Assembly: GCA_003165595.1 (NCBI GenBank)
Contig: PLWQ01000009.1
Coordinates: forward strand, 1 to 64,000
Direction of reading: 5' to 3'
DNA from: Fibrobacterota bacterium
GTDB lineage: Bacteria > Fibrobacterota > Chitinivibrionia > Chitinivibrionales > FEN-1185
Length of the DNA: 64,000 bases
Both the position numbers and the translations under genes were made by a program. This document shows, in pieces, positions 27,711-35,792 of the stretch. Under the pieces are notes generated by a model. The model was given only the letters and a program-made list of their open reading frames with translations. It was not told the origin of the DNA and ran no database searches. Positions within the stretch are counted from its first letter, which is position 1. Every line of letters starts with the position of its first letter.

Positions 27711-28919
27711 CTACTGCTTCAACGCCAACAACTGCCCATAAAAGGCTTCATACAGCGGCCCAAGGACCTTTGCGTCGAATTTTTCTTCTATCGATCGACG
27801 CGCCGCCCGTTCCATGTCGCGCCGGAATCCCGCGTCCGTCGCAATCCTCCGGAGCGGAATCTTGACTGATTCGAAATCGTCGAAATCCACCACGAACCCA
27901 TCATGCCCATTGCGGATTATCTCCTCGATACCGCCGTTTCTTGTTCCGAACACGACGCGTCCCATGGCCATGCTTTCGAGGCAGGAATAGGGGAAGTTCT
28001 CCCATTCCGAAGGAACGAGCACGCCAAGCGCACCGGCGAGCGCCTGCTTGACACCGTCCGGCGAAAGGTGGCCGGTAAATTCGATTTGACTGCGGAGGCC
28101 GGTCTCCTCAATGAGTTTTCCAAGGTATCCCGGTTCGTACAGGTCCACATCCCTGCCGATGAACCGCAGCTTGATATTGGGAAACAGCCCCTTGCACGTG
28201 CCGAAAAGGCGGATCATCTTATCGATGCCTTTGTTCGGTTCGATTCTTCCCAAGACAACCAGAGAATCCCGCCTGCTCTCATTCGCGGAAGGGGTAAAAT
28301 CGCCACTGTTGATGAGGTTGGGAAGCACATGGATCCGCTGTTGCGGAACGTTCCAGTATGATGCGACGAGGGATTGATACGCTTTTGACGGCGAAACCAT
28401 GGCATGCGCTTTGAGTGCCGAGGAGCGCCCGGACTCACGGATCAACCACCGGTCCCACCACCGCAGCTTCACCCGGTTGTAGCGGCAGAGCAGGGAAAAG
28501 GACATATGCAACCGCACCACGCGTTTGCAGGTGCCGGAACGAATCATCGCGCCCTCACCGCCCGCGTCTGGAAATTCGACAATGTCAAAGCCGGTGGCGC
28601 CGTCGAGTTTTCCAAACGCCGCGCCGGCGCTCCGCGCCCAGGCAGTATAATTGAGGAACCGCGGAATAAGGGAGCGGGCAAGGTTGCGGATTGGGAAGAA
28701 CATCCTTCCGTACGGAAGCGGGTGGCAGCCGGGGCCCACCAGATGGACGGTTACGCCGTGCAGCGCCGCGGTACGCGCCTGTCCGGCCGGCGTACACGCG
28801 ATCACGTGGACGTTATGCCCTCGCGCGGCCATTGCCCGTGCCGTGTGCCAGGTGTAGGCTGCTATGCCGCCATTGTGCGTTTCGTTCGGATATTCGAACG
28901 AGATGTAACAGATCTTCAT
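27711..28919 (-). CDS. Glycosyltransferase family 4 protein
   Basis: 402 residues. The GT-B N-terminal half begins MKICYISFEYPNETHNGGI and has a glycine-rich acceptor site. The C-terminal half has the donor-binding region VVLGRIEPNKGIDKMIRLF and the E-x7-E-type motif PSEWENFPYSCLESMAMG. It transfers a sugar from a nucleotide donor to an unknown acceptor. It overlaps the amidohydrolase gene by 4 bp (ATGA), so the two are translationally coupled. Confidence 0.88.
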   Translation of the reverse strand: MKICYISFEYPNETHNGGIAAYTWHTARAMAARGHNVHVIACTPAGQARTAALHGVTVHLVGPGCHPLPYGRMFFPIRNLARSLIPRFLNYTAWARSAGAAFGKLDGATGFDIVEFPDAGGEGAMIRSGTCKRVVRLHMSFSLLCRYNRVKLRWWDRWLIRESGRSSALKAHAMVSPSKAYQSLVASYWNVPQQRIHVLPNLINSGDFTPSANESRRDSLVVLGRIEPNKGIDKMIRLFGTCKGLFPNIKLRFIGRDVDLYEPGYLGKLIEETGLRSQIEFTGHLSPDGVKQALAGALGVLVPSEWENFPYSCLESMAMGRVVFGTRNGGIEEIIRNGHDGFVVDFDDFESVKIPLRRIATDAGFRRDMERAARRSIEEKFDAKVLGPLYEAFYGQLLALKQ

Positions 28920-29785
28920 GGTATTCTCAAATTGTACAGCGTCCTTGCGTTACTGTAAAGGATTTTCTCCAGATAGTGGCGGGGCAATCCCAGAGATTCG
29001 AGCGCGGCCAGTTGGGCCGCGAGTTTCGCGTCCTCGTCGCCATAGACAACCGGATGAAAAAGGTCGGTGCCAAAAAGGATCTTGTCAAATACCCGCGCGT
29101 GCAGACGGGAAGACATCGCGCGGGGTACCAGCGCTTGCAGAAAATTCATGCCTTTGGCGGAAATGTCGGTATAGACGTTCTGCCGGGACCGTATGGTTTC
29201 CAGTGTGGCCTCGTGATACGGATGGCCTCCGTGGGCAATGATGAGGCGAAGAGACGGGTACTTGTCGGCAATAGTACCGACGATTTCCGGGTGCGACCAT
29301 TCCGTCTTGACACAGGCAAACATGGACTCGCCGGAGTGCACGACAACGGGGAGATCCATTTCCTGTGTGATTGAAAAGAGGGAGGCATACCGGTCTTCGG
29401 AATACGGCCCCCACAAAGGGTAGAGCTTGACGCCGCGGAACCCCCGGCGCGCCGCCTGCTTTACCGTCGCTTCCAGCTCGACGACGTTTGCGGTTGAGAG
29501 GTCGAAACAGGCAAAGGGAACGAACGAAGGACGGCCTTTGACCATTCTCAAGAGAAGGTCATTGGTTGCGCCCATGAAATCGAACGGGAAGATCACCGAC
29601 GCGCGGATTGCATTTCGGTCCAGGAAATCCACGGCCTCATCGATTTTCCTCTCAACCCGATAGCCCCAATCCGGGCATGCCCCGAGGATTTCATCGATCA
29701 CCGGATGCGATTTCCCGGCTGCCGAGAGCGCCCGCGTCATGACATCTCTCGGCGGAACGAGATGGGTATGGACATCAATAATCAT
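28916..29785 (-). CDS. Amidohydrolase-2 family metal-dependent hydrolase
   Basis: 289 residues with a TIM-barrel metal site: HTH at residues 6-8 (IIDVHTHLVPP), the Lys-containing GVKLYPLWG, HSGES, IIAHGGHP and FGTDLFHP. Members are decarboxylases or amidohydrolases of small organic acids. The gene is first in the minus-strand pair with the GT4 glycosyltransferase. A link to sugar modification is possible but not shown. No obvious ribosome binding site precedes it. Confidence 0.82.
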   Translation of the reverse strand: MIIDVHTHLVPPRDVMTRALSAAGKSHPVIDEILGACPDWGYRVERKIDEAVDFLDRNAIRASVIFPFDFMGATNDLLLRMVKGRPSFVPFACFDLSTANVVELEATVKQAARRGFRGVKLYPLWGPYSEDRYASLFSITQEMDLPVVVHSGESMFACVKTEWSHPEIVGTIADKYPSLRLIIAHGGHPYHEATLETIRSRQNVYTDISAKGMNFLQALVPRAMSSRLHARVFDKILFGTDLFHPVVYGDEDAKLAAQLAALESLGLPRHYLEKILYSNARTLYNLRIP

Positions 29786-29924
29786 GAGATCTTACTGCCA
29801 CCGAATTTCGGGCTTTCGTTCCTTCCTCGCTTATCACTGACCCGGGGGCTGTCGCGAAATCGATTTTCCTCTCTCAAGAAACTAGGTATTTCTTCCTCTC
29901 AAAACAAGCCCTACCTTCACTAAC

Positions 29925-29974
29925 TCCGGTGGTGCGCATCCCTTTCGCAATCTCAAGTGTCTAGTCCACCGGAG
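29925..29974. promoter_or_regulatory. Inverted repeat upstream of a sigma-54 promoter, candidate enhancer site
   Basis: CTCCGGTGG at 29925-29933 pairs perfectly with CCACCGGAG at 29966-29974. It lies 80-130 bp upstream of the -24/-12 element at 30054, a suitable distance for an activator. The rest of 29786-30053 shows no gene. Confidence 0.35.
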
Positions 29975-30053
29975 AAGGAATCGGGCACTCCACTCCAAGC
30001 GATAGACAAAGGCCCGGGTGTTTCCCTCGCTGCGCACGCGGCGCAAGCTATTC

Positions 30054-30069
30054 GGGCACACTTCTTGCA
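30054..30069 (+). promoter_or_regulatory. Sigma-54 (-24/-12) promoter for the PRC-barrel gene
   Basis: GGGCAC-N5-TTGCA with GG at 30055-30056 and GC at 30067-30068, the correct 10-bp spacing. The PRC-barrel gene starts at 30149. Confidence 0.75.
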
Positions 30070-30101
30070 CTCTTTGTGGGAATATGGTCGTGACCCTAAC
30101 T

Positions 30102-30133
30102 TAAATATCCTATCCTGTAAATATCCTATCCTG
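30102..30133 (+). repeat. Tandem 16-bp duplication in the 5' leader
   Basis: TAAATATCCTATCCTG occurs twice back to back at 30102-30117 and 30118-30133, between the -24/-12 promoter and the ribosome binding site (GGAGG at 30137). A recent slip duplication or a regulatory repeat. Confidence 0.8.
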
Positions 30134-30148
30134 CCTGGAGGAAACATA

Positions 30149-30862
30149 ATGGAACACAGTCTGCACAGCATAATCGGTTTCTCAATCCGAGCCACCGATG
30201 GCGACCTGGGAAAGGTAAATGAGTTTTACTTCGACGACACAACCTGGACAATCCGCTACATGGTTGTGGAAACCGGAAACTGGCTATCCAACCGCAAGGT
30301 TCTTATTTCGCTTTTTGCCATGGGCAAACCGGATTGGGAATCACGGACATTTCCTGTAAACCTTACCCGCGACCAGATTCGCAACAGCCCGGATATCGAT
30401 ACCGAAAGGCCTGTCTATCGCCAGCATGAGGCCCAGTTGCACCAATACTACGAATGGCCCCAATATTGGGAACCAGGGTATGGCGGTATTTTGGGAATTA
30501 CGCCATTTCCCCTTGTCGATATTCCGTTAGCCCAAGAACCTCCGGCCCCGGACCGGCATGATGACCCGCATTTACGCAGCACGCGTCAGGTCACGGGTTA
30601 CCAAATTCAGGCCACCAACGGCGAAATCGGGCATGTGACGGATTTCAAGGTGGACGACGAGAATTGGACGCTGTGCAATCTTGTTGTCGACACAGGCAGT
30701 TGGCTGCCGGGAAAAAGGGTTATCATCCCTGTTGCCTGGATCAAGAATGTGGAGTGGGCTGAGGCCGCCGTGTACGTGGACCGCATGCGGGAATCGATAA
30801 GAAACAGTCCCGACGTTGACCCTTCAAAAGGCGCTGACGCTGATCACCCGGGTAGTTTGTGA
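30149..30862 (+). CDS. Double PRC-barrel domain protein
   Basis: 237 residues. Two PRC-barrel units: GFSIRATDGDLGKVNEFYFD near residue 9 and GYQIQATNGEIGHVTDFKVD near residue 150, each followed by a W-T-[IL]-x-x-[MV]-V-V-[DE]-T-G-[SN]-W-L strand and an R-D-x-IRNSPD helix. They are joined by a Pro/Trp-rich linker. PRC-barrel proteins occur in ribosome maturation, photosynthesis and stress responses; a free double-barrel form is common in stress loci. The start ATG 30149 follows GGAGG; expression probably sigma-54-dependent. Confidence 0.85.
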   Translation: MEHSLHSIIGFSIRATDGDLGKVNEFYFDDTTWTIRYMVVETGNWLSNRKVLISLFAMGKPDWESRTFPVNLTRDQIRNSPDIDTERPVYRQHEAQLHQYYEWPQYWEPGYGGILGITPFPLVDIPLAQEPPAPDRHDDPHLRSTRQVTGYQIQATNGEIGHVTDFKVDDENWTLCNLVVDTGSWLPGKRVIIPVAWIKNVEWAEAAVYVDRMRESIRNSPDVDPSKGADADHPGSL

Positions 30863-30990
30863 TGGAACGGGTCCAAAGGATATTTGCAAACAAGGCGAGG
30901 TTATTCCCGCTATTGGGAAAATTATTCCGGAAACCAATAATTACTTCCTGATGGCGGAGTAACCCATCAACGAATCTGCGAACAGATGCG

Positions 30991-31006
30991 TGGCACAAGG
31001 ATTGCA
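30991..31006 (+). promoter_or_regulatory. Sigma-54 (-24/-12) promoter for the SPFH-protein gene
   Basis: TGGCAC-N5-TTGCA, a full consensus match, GG at 30992-30993 and GC at 31004-31005. The SPFH gene begins at 31139. TGGA/TCCA at 30863-30875 and TATTGG/CCAATA at 30911-30939 are small dyads upstream. The 276-bp intergenic interval holds no gene. Confidence 0.85.
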
Positions 31007-31138
31007 CAGTACTATGTTTGTCGATTCATCCAACCGTCTGCTTACCCAAGCGATGGGATAGGTTCGTTGAACCTTCTTTGCAGCACCCAGCCGGGCTAGT
31101 CAAGAGTCAAATACACCTCTCACCAATGGAGCATTCCT

Positions 31139-32008
31139 ATGCAAGGTCATGCACCGATGTGGATCTGGATTTTGTGCGTCATCGTCGTATTTCTTTTTCT
31201 CACGGGCATCAAGATTGTCCGGCCCACGCGCAGGGGGCTTGTGGAGCGGCTGGGAAAATACCATCACTTCGCCAATCCCGGATTTCACTGGCTCATTCCC
31301 ATCGTCGACAAGATGTTCCAGGTGAATGTAACGGAACAGTTGGTGAACGCGGATCCGCAGGAAATCATCACCAACGATAACCTGAACGCCATGGTCGATG
31401 CGCAGATCTATTACAAAATCAAACCGGACGAGGAGAGCGTCAAAAATTCTCAATACAACGTCAACAGCGTGAATTACCAAATAGTCAACCTGTCGCGCAG
31501 CACGCTCAGGAACATCATCGGCACCATGTCGCTCAAATCGGCCAACAGTGAGCGGGGCAGGATCAACAAGGACCTGCACGAAATTCTCATCAGGGAAACC
31601 ACGCACTGGGGCATCGACATCGTGCGCGCCGAGCTCAAGGAGATCGATCCTCCCAAGGACGTACAGGACACCATGAACAAAATCGTGAAGGCCGAAAACG
31701 AAAAGATTGCCGCGGTGGACTTCGCGACCGCAGCCGAGACAACGGCCGACGGCATCAAACGCGCCGAAATAAAAAAGGCGGAAGGCGTGCGGCAGGCCCG
31801 GATCCTCTCAGCCGAGGGCGAAGCGGAGGCCATCCGGCTGGTGAACGAAGCGGCCGACAAATATTTCGTGGGGAATTCACAATTGCTAAAACGGCTGGAA
31901 ACGGCCCAGTTCGCGCTTCAGAATAACGCAAAGATCATCGTGCCGGCGGGTCAGCAGCTCGTCAACGTGATCGGTGATTTGGCGGGAATAGCACAGTCCG
32001 CGAAATAG
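31139..32008 (+). CDS. SPFH/band-7 (paraslipin-like) membrane protein
   Basis: 289 residues. One N-terminal membrane segment (IWILCVIVVFLFLTGIKIV), then the SPFH domain with RRGLVERLGKYHHFANPGFH and VNVTEQLVNADPQEIITNDN, and a C-terminal coiled coil (EIKKAEGVRQARILSAEGEA). SPFH proteins form membrane scaffolds, often with a NfeD partner or protease; neither is next to it. Expressed from the adjacent sigma-54 promoter, consistent with membrane stress. Confidence 0.88.
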   Translation: MQGHAPMWIWILCVIVVFLFLTGIKIVRPTRRGLVERLGKYHHFANPGFHWLIPIVDKMFQVNVTEQLVNADPQEIITNDNLNAMVDAQIYYKIKPDEESVKNSQYNVNSVNYQIVNLSRSTLRNIIGTMSLKSANSERGRINKDLHEILIRETTHWGIDIVRAELKEIDPPKDVQDTMNKIVKAENEKIAAVDFATAAETTADGIKRAEIKKAEGVRQARILSAEGEAEAIRLVNEAADKYFVGNSQLLKRLETAQFALQNNAKIIVPAGQQLVNVIGDLAGIAQSAK

Positions 32009-32063
32009 CGACGGGTGATTTGAGTACCATGATTGCGAACAACATTTCAAAGGAGATTATCCC

Positions 32064-32771
32064 ATGTTTTCCACTCGGTCCGTTTTCATTTTGATCAGCA
32101 GTCTTTGCGCGCTGAGTTTCTCGGCGTATTCCGCCGAACAAAAGCAATCCGAAGCGACGACACGCGTGCAATCCGATGTGTGGTTTCCAATGGTCGAAAC
32201 GGATTGGGCCGTCTACATGGATGCGCCGAGTTACCACTTTGCCCTTGCAAAGGAATACCTGCAATTAAAGGAATATTCGAAAGCATCTTCCGAATTGAAA
32301 TTGGGCAATTCTTTCTTGATTTTTCAGAAAGACCGGCTCTCCGCGATATCCAAACAAGTTGAAGATCTGTCCAACAGCATAGTGGCGAGCAAGGGTGAGG
32401 ACACCAGTGAGCTCAATGCCGTCACGTCGAGCGCGCTCAATGTCATCAGCAACAAATACGCTATGGTTCCCGTCGATGTCAGCTCAACCGCCATTTTTGA
32501 ATATGCCTATAAATATCATTTTGACAGAGCAAAATCGGAACTGGGGGAGAACGATCGGTCCAAAGCCGCCGTGGACATACGGAAGGCCGCCTCATTCATG
32601 AAGCTGAAGGCCGCGTATACACGCCATCTTGCCAAGACCGAAATCGATTCAACCGTTAGCGAGATAAAGACTTTGGCGGCAAAGGTTGAATCCGGTACTG
32701 TCAAGGATGCAAAGGAATTGGACAAGGCGCTCCAAAAGGCCATGACTGTCTTCTCGAAGAAAAAAGAATAA
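32064..32771 (+). CDS. Exported helical protein, YfdX-like
   Basis: 235 residues. A signal peptide ends AYSAEQ. The mature protein is almost wholly helical with SYHFALAKEYLQLKEYSKAS and AKSELGENDRSKAAVDIRKA, two repeats of a helical hairpin of the YfdX type. YfdX proteins are periplasmic and linked to acid or antibiotic stress in enterobacteria; the match here is by layout rather than a full motif. It lies 55 bp after the SPFH gene, and may be co-expressed. Confidence 0.5.
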   Translation: MFSTRSVFILISSLCALSFSAYSAEQKQSEATTRVQSDVWFPMVETDWAVYMDAPSYHFALAKEYLQLKEYSKASSELKLGNSFLIFQKDRLSAISKQVEDLSNSIVASKGEDTSELNAVTSSALNVISNKYAMVPVDVSSTAIFEYAYKYHFDRAKSELGENDRSKAAVDIRKAASFMKLKAAYTRHLAKTEIDSTVSEIKTLAAKVESGTVKDAKELDKALQKAMTVFSKKKE

Positions 32772-32817
32772 CCGCGCTTTGCGCAAGGAAAACAGGTATC
32801 CGAAAGGAAACCGTGCT

Positions 32818-33198
32818 ATGTCTACCCGATGGTTCAAGATAATCCCGGTTGCGATTCTTGCTTGTGTAAGCCTGATCTTTTCACAGGAACAAGGATCCGC
32901 AACGGATGCCCACCAGGAAACAAGTGATGCGAAGATTGACGGCAAAGTCGTTTCGGTTGACGTGACGGCACGCATAGTAGTCGTGAGAACCGGGGAAGCC
33001 GGAGACACTTTTACCGTGCAATCCGGAGCCAAGATCATGCTGGGAATGATGGAGCTTTCAAAAGAAACTACGCTTGGCGATCTCATGCCCGATTCCAGAG
33101 TGACCCTAACGTGGAAAATGATTGACGGCAAGAGAACCGCAACCAGGATAGTCCAGAAATCCGAAGCAGACTCCAAATGGAGAAACGAAATGCCTTGA
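32818..33198 (+). CDS. Small exported protein with DUF5666-like domain
   Basis: 126 residues from ATG 32818, preceded by GAAAGGAAA. A signal peptide ends IFSQE. The mature domain has DGKVVSVDVTARIVVVRTGE and MPDSRVTLTWKMIDGKRTAT, an OB-like fold as in DUF5666/metal-binding exported proteins. Gene neighbours point to an envelope-stress role; no more can be said. Confidence 0.55.
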   Translation: MSTRWFKIIPVAILACVSLIFSQEQGSATDAHQETSDAKIDGKVVSVDVTARIVVVRTGEAGDTFTVQSGAKIMLGMMELSKETTLGDLMPDSRVTLTWKMIDGKRTATRIVQKSEADSKWRNEMP

Positions 33199-33286
33199 GT
33201 CATCTCCCGGGTGCGTCCGATTCGGCGCCGTAAATCGCTAAGCGGGCCTAACTACACGAGCGGGAATGCAGACATGAGGGGAAACA

Positions 33287-33466
33287 ATGAAGATCGATAC
33301 CCATCACAATCCCTGGTATGCCGTCCCGGCCGACGACAAGGAGAATGCCCGGCTGATCGTTTCCCGGATCGTTCTTGACGCGCTCGGAGATCTGAAGATG
33401 GCGTATCCGGCAGCAACGAAAAAATGGCGGCGAGAACTGAAACTCTTCCGGAAACGTCTCAAATAG
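33287..33466 (+). pseudogene. Intact mini-ORF matching only the C-terminus of polyphosphate kinase 2
   Basis: 59 residues. The segment NPWYAVPADDKENARLIVSR followed by IVLDALGDLKMAYPAATKK matches the end of class PPK2 kinases (W..VPADDK.NARLIVSQI...L..L.M.YP...K.R..EL). The kinase part with Walker A and lid is missing upstream in every frame. The frame is uninterrupted and has its own AGGGGAA ribosome binding site. It could be the remnant of a deleted ppk2 gene or a stand-alone regulatory peptide. Family match is from memory. Confidence 0.6.
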
Positions 33467-33576
33467 CAATAAATCCATGCGAGACGACTCCGGAGCCAAC
33501 GACAGAGCAATTCACAAAACATGCAACAGAATGAGGCCAGTATCATGAACAACAAGGCAGGAAAATTGGGCAAATA

Positions 33577-34281
33577 ATGGGACCGGCAACAGAAAATACG
33601 GAAAAGCACCGAAGCGGGCGTGCAGGATGGTTGCGCGCCGCGGTCCTCGGGTCAAACGACGCAATCGTTTCAACCGCAAGCATCATAATTGGGGTCGCGG
33701 CGTCTTCCGCGCCAAAGGGAACCATTCTTATTGCCGGCATCGCTGGCCTTGTCGCGGGGGCAATGTCTATGGCCGTGGGCGAATATGTTTCGGTCAGCTC
33801 GCAACGTGACGCCGAGCGGGCCGACATCAAGCGTGAAAATCTGGAGCTTGCGGGGCAGCCTCAAGCCGAGCTGCATGAACTTGCAATGATATACGTGAAA
33901 CGCGGGCTCGATAAGGATCTCGCGATGAAAGTGGCTGAGCAACTCAGCGAGCATGATAGATTAGGCGCACACATGCGCGATGAGCTTGGGATCGATCAAA
34001 CAGCCCTCGCACGTCCGATGCAAGCGGCGTGGATATCGGCCGTAAGCTTTGTGTCCTTTGCACTGATTCCGGTTGCCGCGCTTCTTATCGCACCGGCAGC
34101 TTTTCGTATCCACGTGATTGCGGTCCTTTCGCTGATTTGTCTCGCCGCTCTTGGAGCATTCGGCGGTTACCTTGGCGGTGCGCCGATCGGCCGCGCAGCG
34201 TTGCGAGTCACCCTGGGTGGCGTGCTTGCGATGGCTGTGACCGCAATAATCGGTCGAATGCTCGGTGGTTCGGTTGGCTAG
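33577..34281 (+). CDS. VIT1/CCC1-family Fe2+/Mn2+ transporter
   Basis: 234 residues with five membrane segments. The family signature DAIVSTASIIIGVAASS and MSMAVGEYVSVSSQRD are present, and the middle has the cytoplasmic metal-binding helix with conserved Glu (ELAMIYVKRGL and LGAHMRDELG). It moves iron or manganese out of the cytoplasm in proton antiport. The N-terminus (ENTEKHRSGRAGWLRAAVLG) is typical. No iron-responsive box is seen near it. Confidence 0.88.
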   Translation: MGPATENTEKHRSGRAGWLRAAVLGSNDAIVSTASIIIGVAASSAPKGTILIAGIAGLVAGAMSMAVGEYVSVSSQRDAERADIKRENLELAGQPQAELHELAMIYVKRGLDKDLAMKVAEQLSEHDRLGAHMRDELGIDQTALARPMQAAWISAVSFVSFALIPVAALLIAPAAFRIHVIAVLSLICLAALGAFGGYLGGAPIGRAALRVTLGGVLAMAVTAIIGRMLGGSVG

Positions 34282-34357
34282 AAGGATCTTTGGCGTTGTT
34301 CACGCGCCCAATTTGTCCCTTTCATTGTAAGGGTCTGGAAAGCAAGGAGAAGAATTC

Positions 34358-35509
34358 ATGATAAACAATTATTCGGATCAATTGGGCACGCTCACGCAAT
34401 CGGGATGGCTTGATTACATACAGCGGTATCTGATCGTCGAGTCCCGCGGGTTGATGGAAGACAACGGGCTGCGGGGAATAACATCGAATCCGACGATCTT
34501 TGAAAAGGCGATCATAGATGCCCATGCCTGTGACGCAGACATAAGGTCCATGGCGCTCTTGGGGAAGGAGCCACGAGAAATCTACGACACGCTCAGCCGG
34601 CGCGACGTACAAATTGCGGCCGACAAGTTTCGCGCGGAGTATGATGAAACTGATGGCAGGGACGGTTACGTATGCCTTGAAGTCGATCCGCATCTGGCGC
34701 ATGACACCAACGGCACGATACTTGAGGTTCGCCGATTGTGGACTGCGCTAAACCGGCCCAACGTTCTTATCAAGGTCCCGGCCACCGAAGAAAGTCTGTC
34801 TGCCATAAAGCAACTTATCAGCGACGGAATCAACCTGAACATGACTTGGCTTTTTAGTTTGCCTCGGTACCGGCAGGTAGCCCAAGCATACATCGACGGC
34901 ATCGAAAAGCGCCTGGCGCAGGGGAAATCCGCAAAAGGTGTATGTTCGGTGGCGAGTTTTTTCGTGAGCCGCATCGATGCGATGGTGGATCCTCTTCTGG
35001 AAAAGATTATCGCACAGGGTGGAAACCAAAGGGATCTTGCCAGACATTTGCTCGGTGAAGCCGCCGTTGCCAGCGCCAAGGTGTCGTACCAAATGTACAA
35101 AGAGATATTCGATTCCGTCCGTTTCAAAAGACTTAAAGAAAAGGGCGCTCGCGTGCAGGGCATTTTGTGGACCGCGAGCGGCGCAGCAGACCCCGACCCT
35201 GTTGACAAACAATTTATCGAGGCGATCGTTGACTCGAGCTCGGTCAACGCAGTGCCGGTTGAATCTCTCAGCGCTTTCCACAGCCACGGCGTTTCCAGAA
35301 CCCGGCTCGAATGCAACGTCGAAGATGCTTCAAGAACCATCGAACGCCTCAGCGAATTGGGCTTTGGTATAGATTCCATAACCCAGACACTGGAGGATCA
35401 AAGTATTGAGAAGTTCAAGAAACTCTTTGACCTGTTGATGGAAACGCTTGCACAAGCATCGTCGCCGAAGGCCGGCGATCTTACACCCCCGATAGTCAAG
35501 TTGGTTTGA
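34358..35509 (+). CDS. tal: Transaldolase
   Basis: 383 residues, the length of the long TalB/TAL type. The start has GLMEDNGLRGITSNPTIFEK, and the Schiff-base Lys is residue 139 in RPNVLIKVPAT. GINLNMTWLFSLPRYRQV and VASFFVSRIDAMVDP follow. It interconverts sedoheptulose-7-phosphate and glyceraldehyde-3-phosphate with erythrose-4-phosphate and fructose-6-phosphate in the pentose phosphate pathway. The gene stands alone; the GGAG ribosome binding site is at 34345-34350. Confidence 0.95.
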   Translation: MINNYSDQLGTLTQSGWLDYIQRYLIVESRGLMEDNGLRGITSNPTIFEKAIIDAHACDADIRSMALLGKEPREIYDTLSRRDVQIAADKFRAEYDETDGRDGYVCLEVDPHLAHDTNGTILEVRRLWTALNRPNVLIKVPATEESLSAIKQLISDGINLNMTWLFSLPRYRQVAQAYIDGIEKRLAQGKSAKGVCSVASFFVSRIDAMVDPLLEKIIAQGGNQRDLARHLLGEAAVASAKVSYQMYKEIFDSVRFKRLKEKGARVQGILWTASGAADPDPVDKQFIEAIVDSSSVNAVPVESLSAFHSHGVSRTRLECNVEDASRTIERLSELGFGIDSITQTLEDQSIEKFKKLFDLLMETLAQASSPKAGDLTPPIVKLV

Positions 35510-35588
35510 AGACCGGGATTCCCATGAATCCCAAAGTTTGCGCATTACAGGCTGCTCACTGGAGCGTACATCCGGTCGTAATCGCGGT

Positions 35589-35657
35589 CCCCGAAGGGCT
35601 CGCTGTCGCGTCTACGCCTGTAGTGTTGTATGCGGTCGCAGTCGTGGTGCTTCGGGG
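35589..35657 (+). repeat. Structured element A (first of a tandem pair)
   Basis: A 69-bp unit closed by the perfect 8-bp inverted repeat CCCCGAAG (35589-35596) / CTTCGGGG (35650-35657). Its last 43 bp (35617-35659) are 36/43 identical, without gaps, to 35729-35771 in element B. Pair 6 of the closing stem is A-T here and C-G in B, a compensatory change. Confidence 0.65.
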
Positions 35658-35695
35658 TTAGCAAACGACTATAAACTTCTTCTTCCTTAGGGATG

Positions 35696-35775
35696 GAAGA
35701 ACCCCGCAGGTTCGCAAGAGCGGCTGCTCCTGTAGTGGTGCATGCAGTCGTGGTCGCGGTGCTGCGGGGTTCTTC
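35696..35775 (+). repeat. Structured element B (second of a tandem pair)
   Basis: An 80-bp unit closed by the perfect 14-bp inverted repeat GAAGAACCCCGCAG (35696-35709) / CTGCGGGGTTCTTC (35762-35775), with an inner 7-bp stem (cggctgc / gcagtcg, one G-U). A second hairpin, TTCTTCC (35680-35686) / GGAAGAA (35695-35701), uses part of the same left arm, so the two are mutually exclusive. It ends 17 bp before the EEP gene. Confidence 0.65.
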
Positions 35776-35792
35776 ACACGAAACGAACCTAA

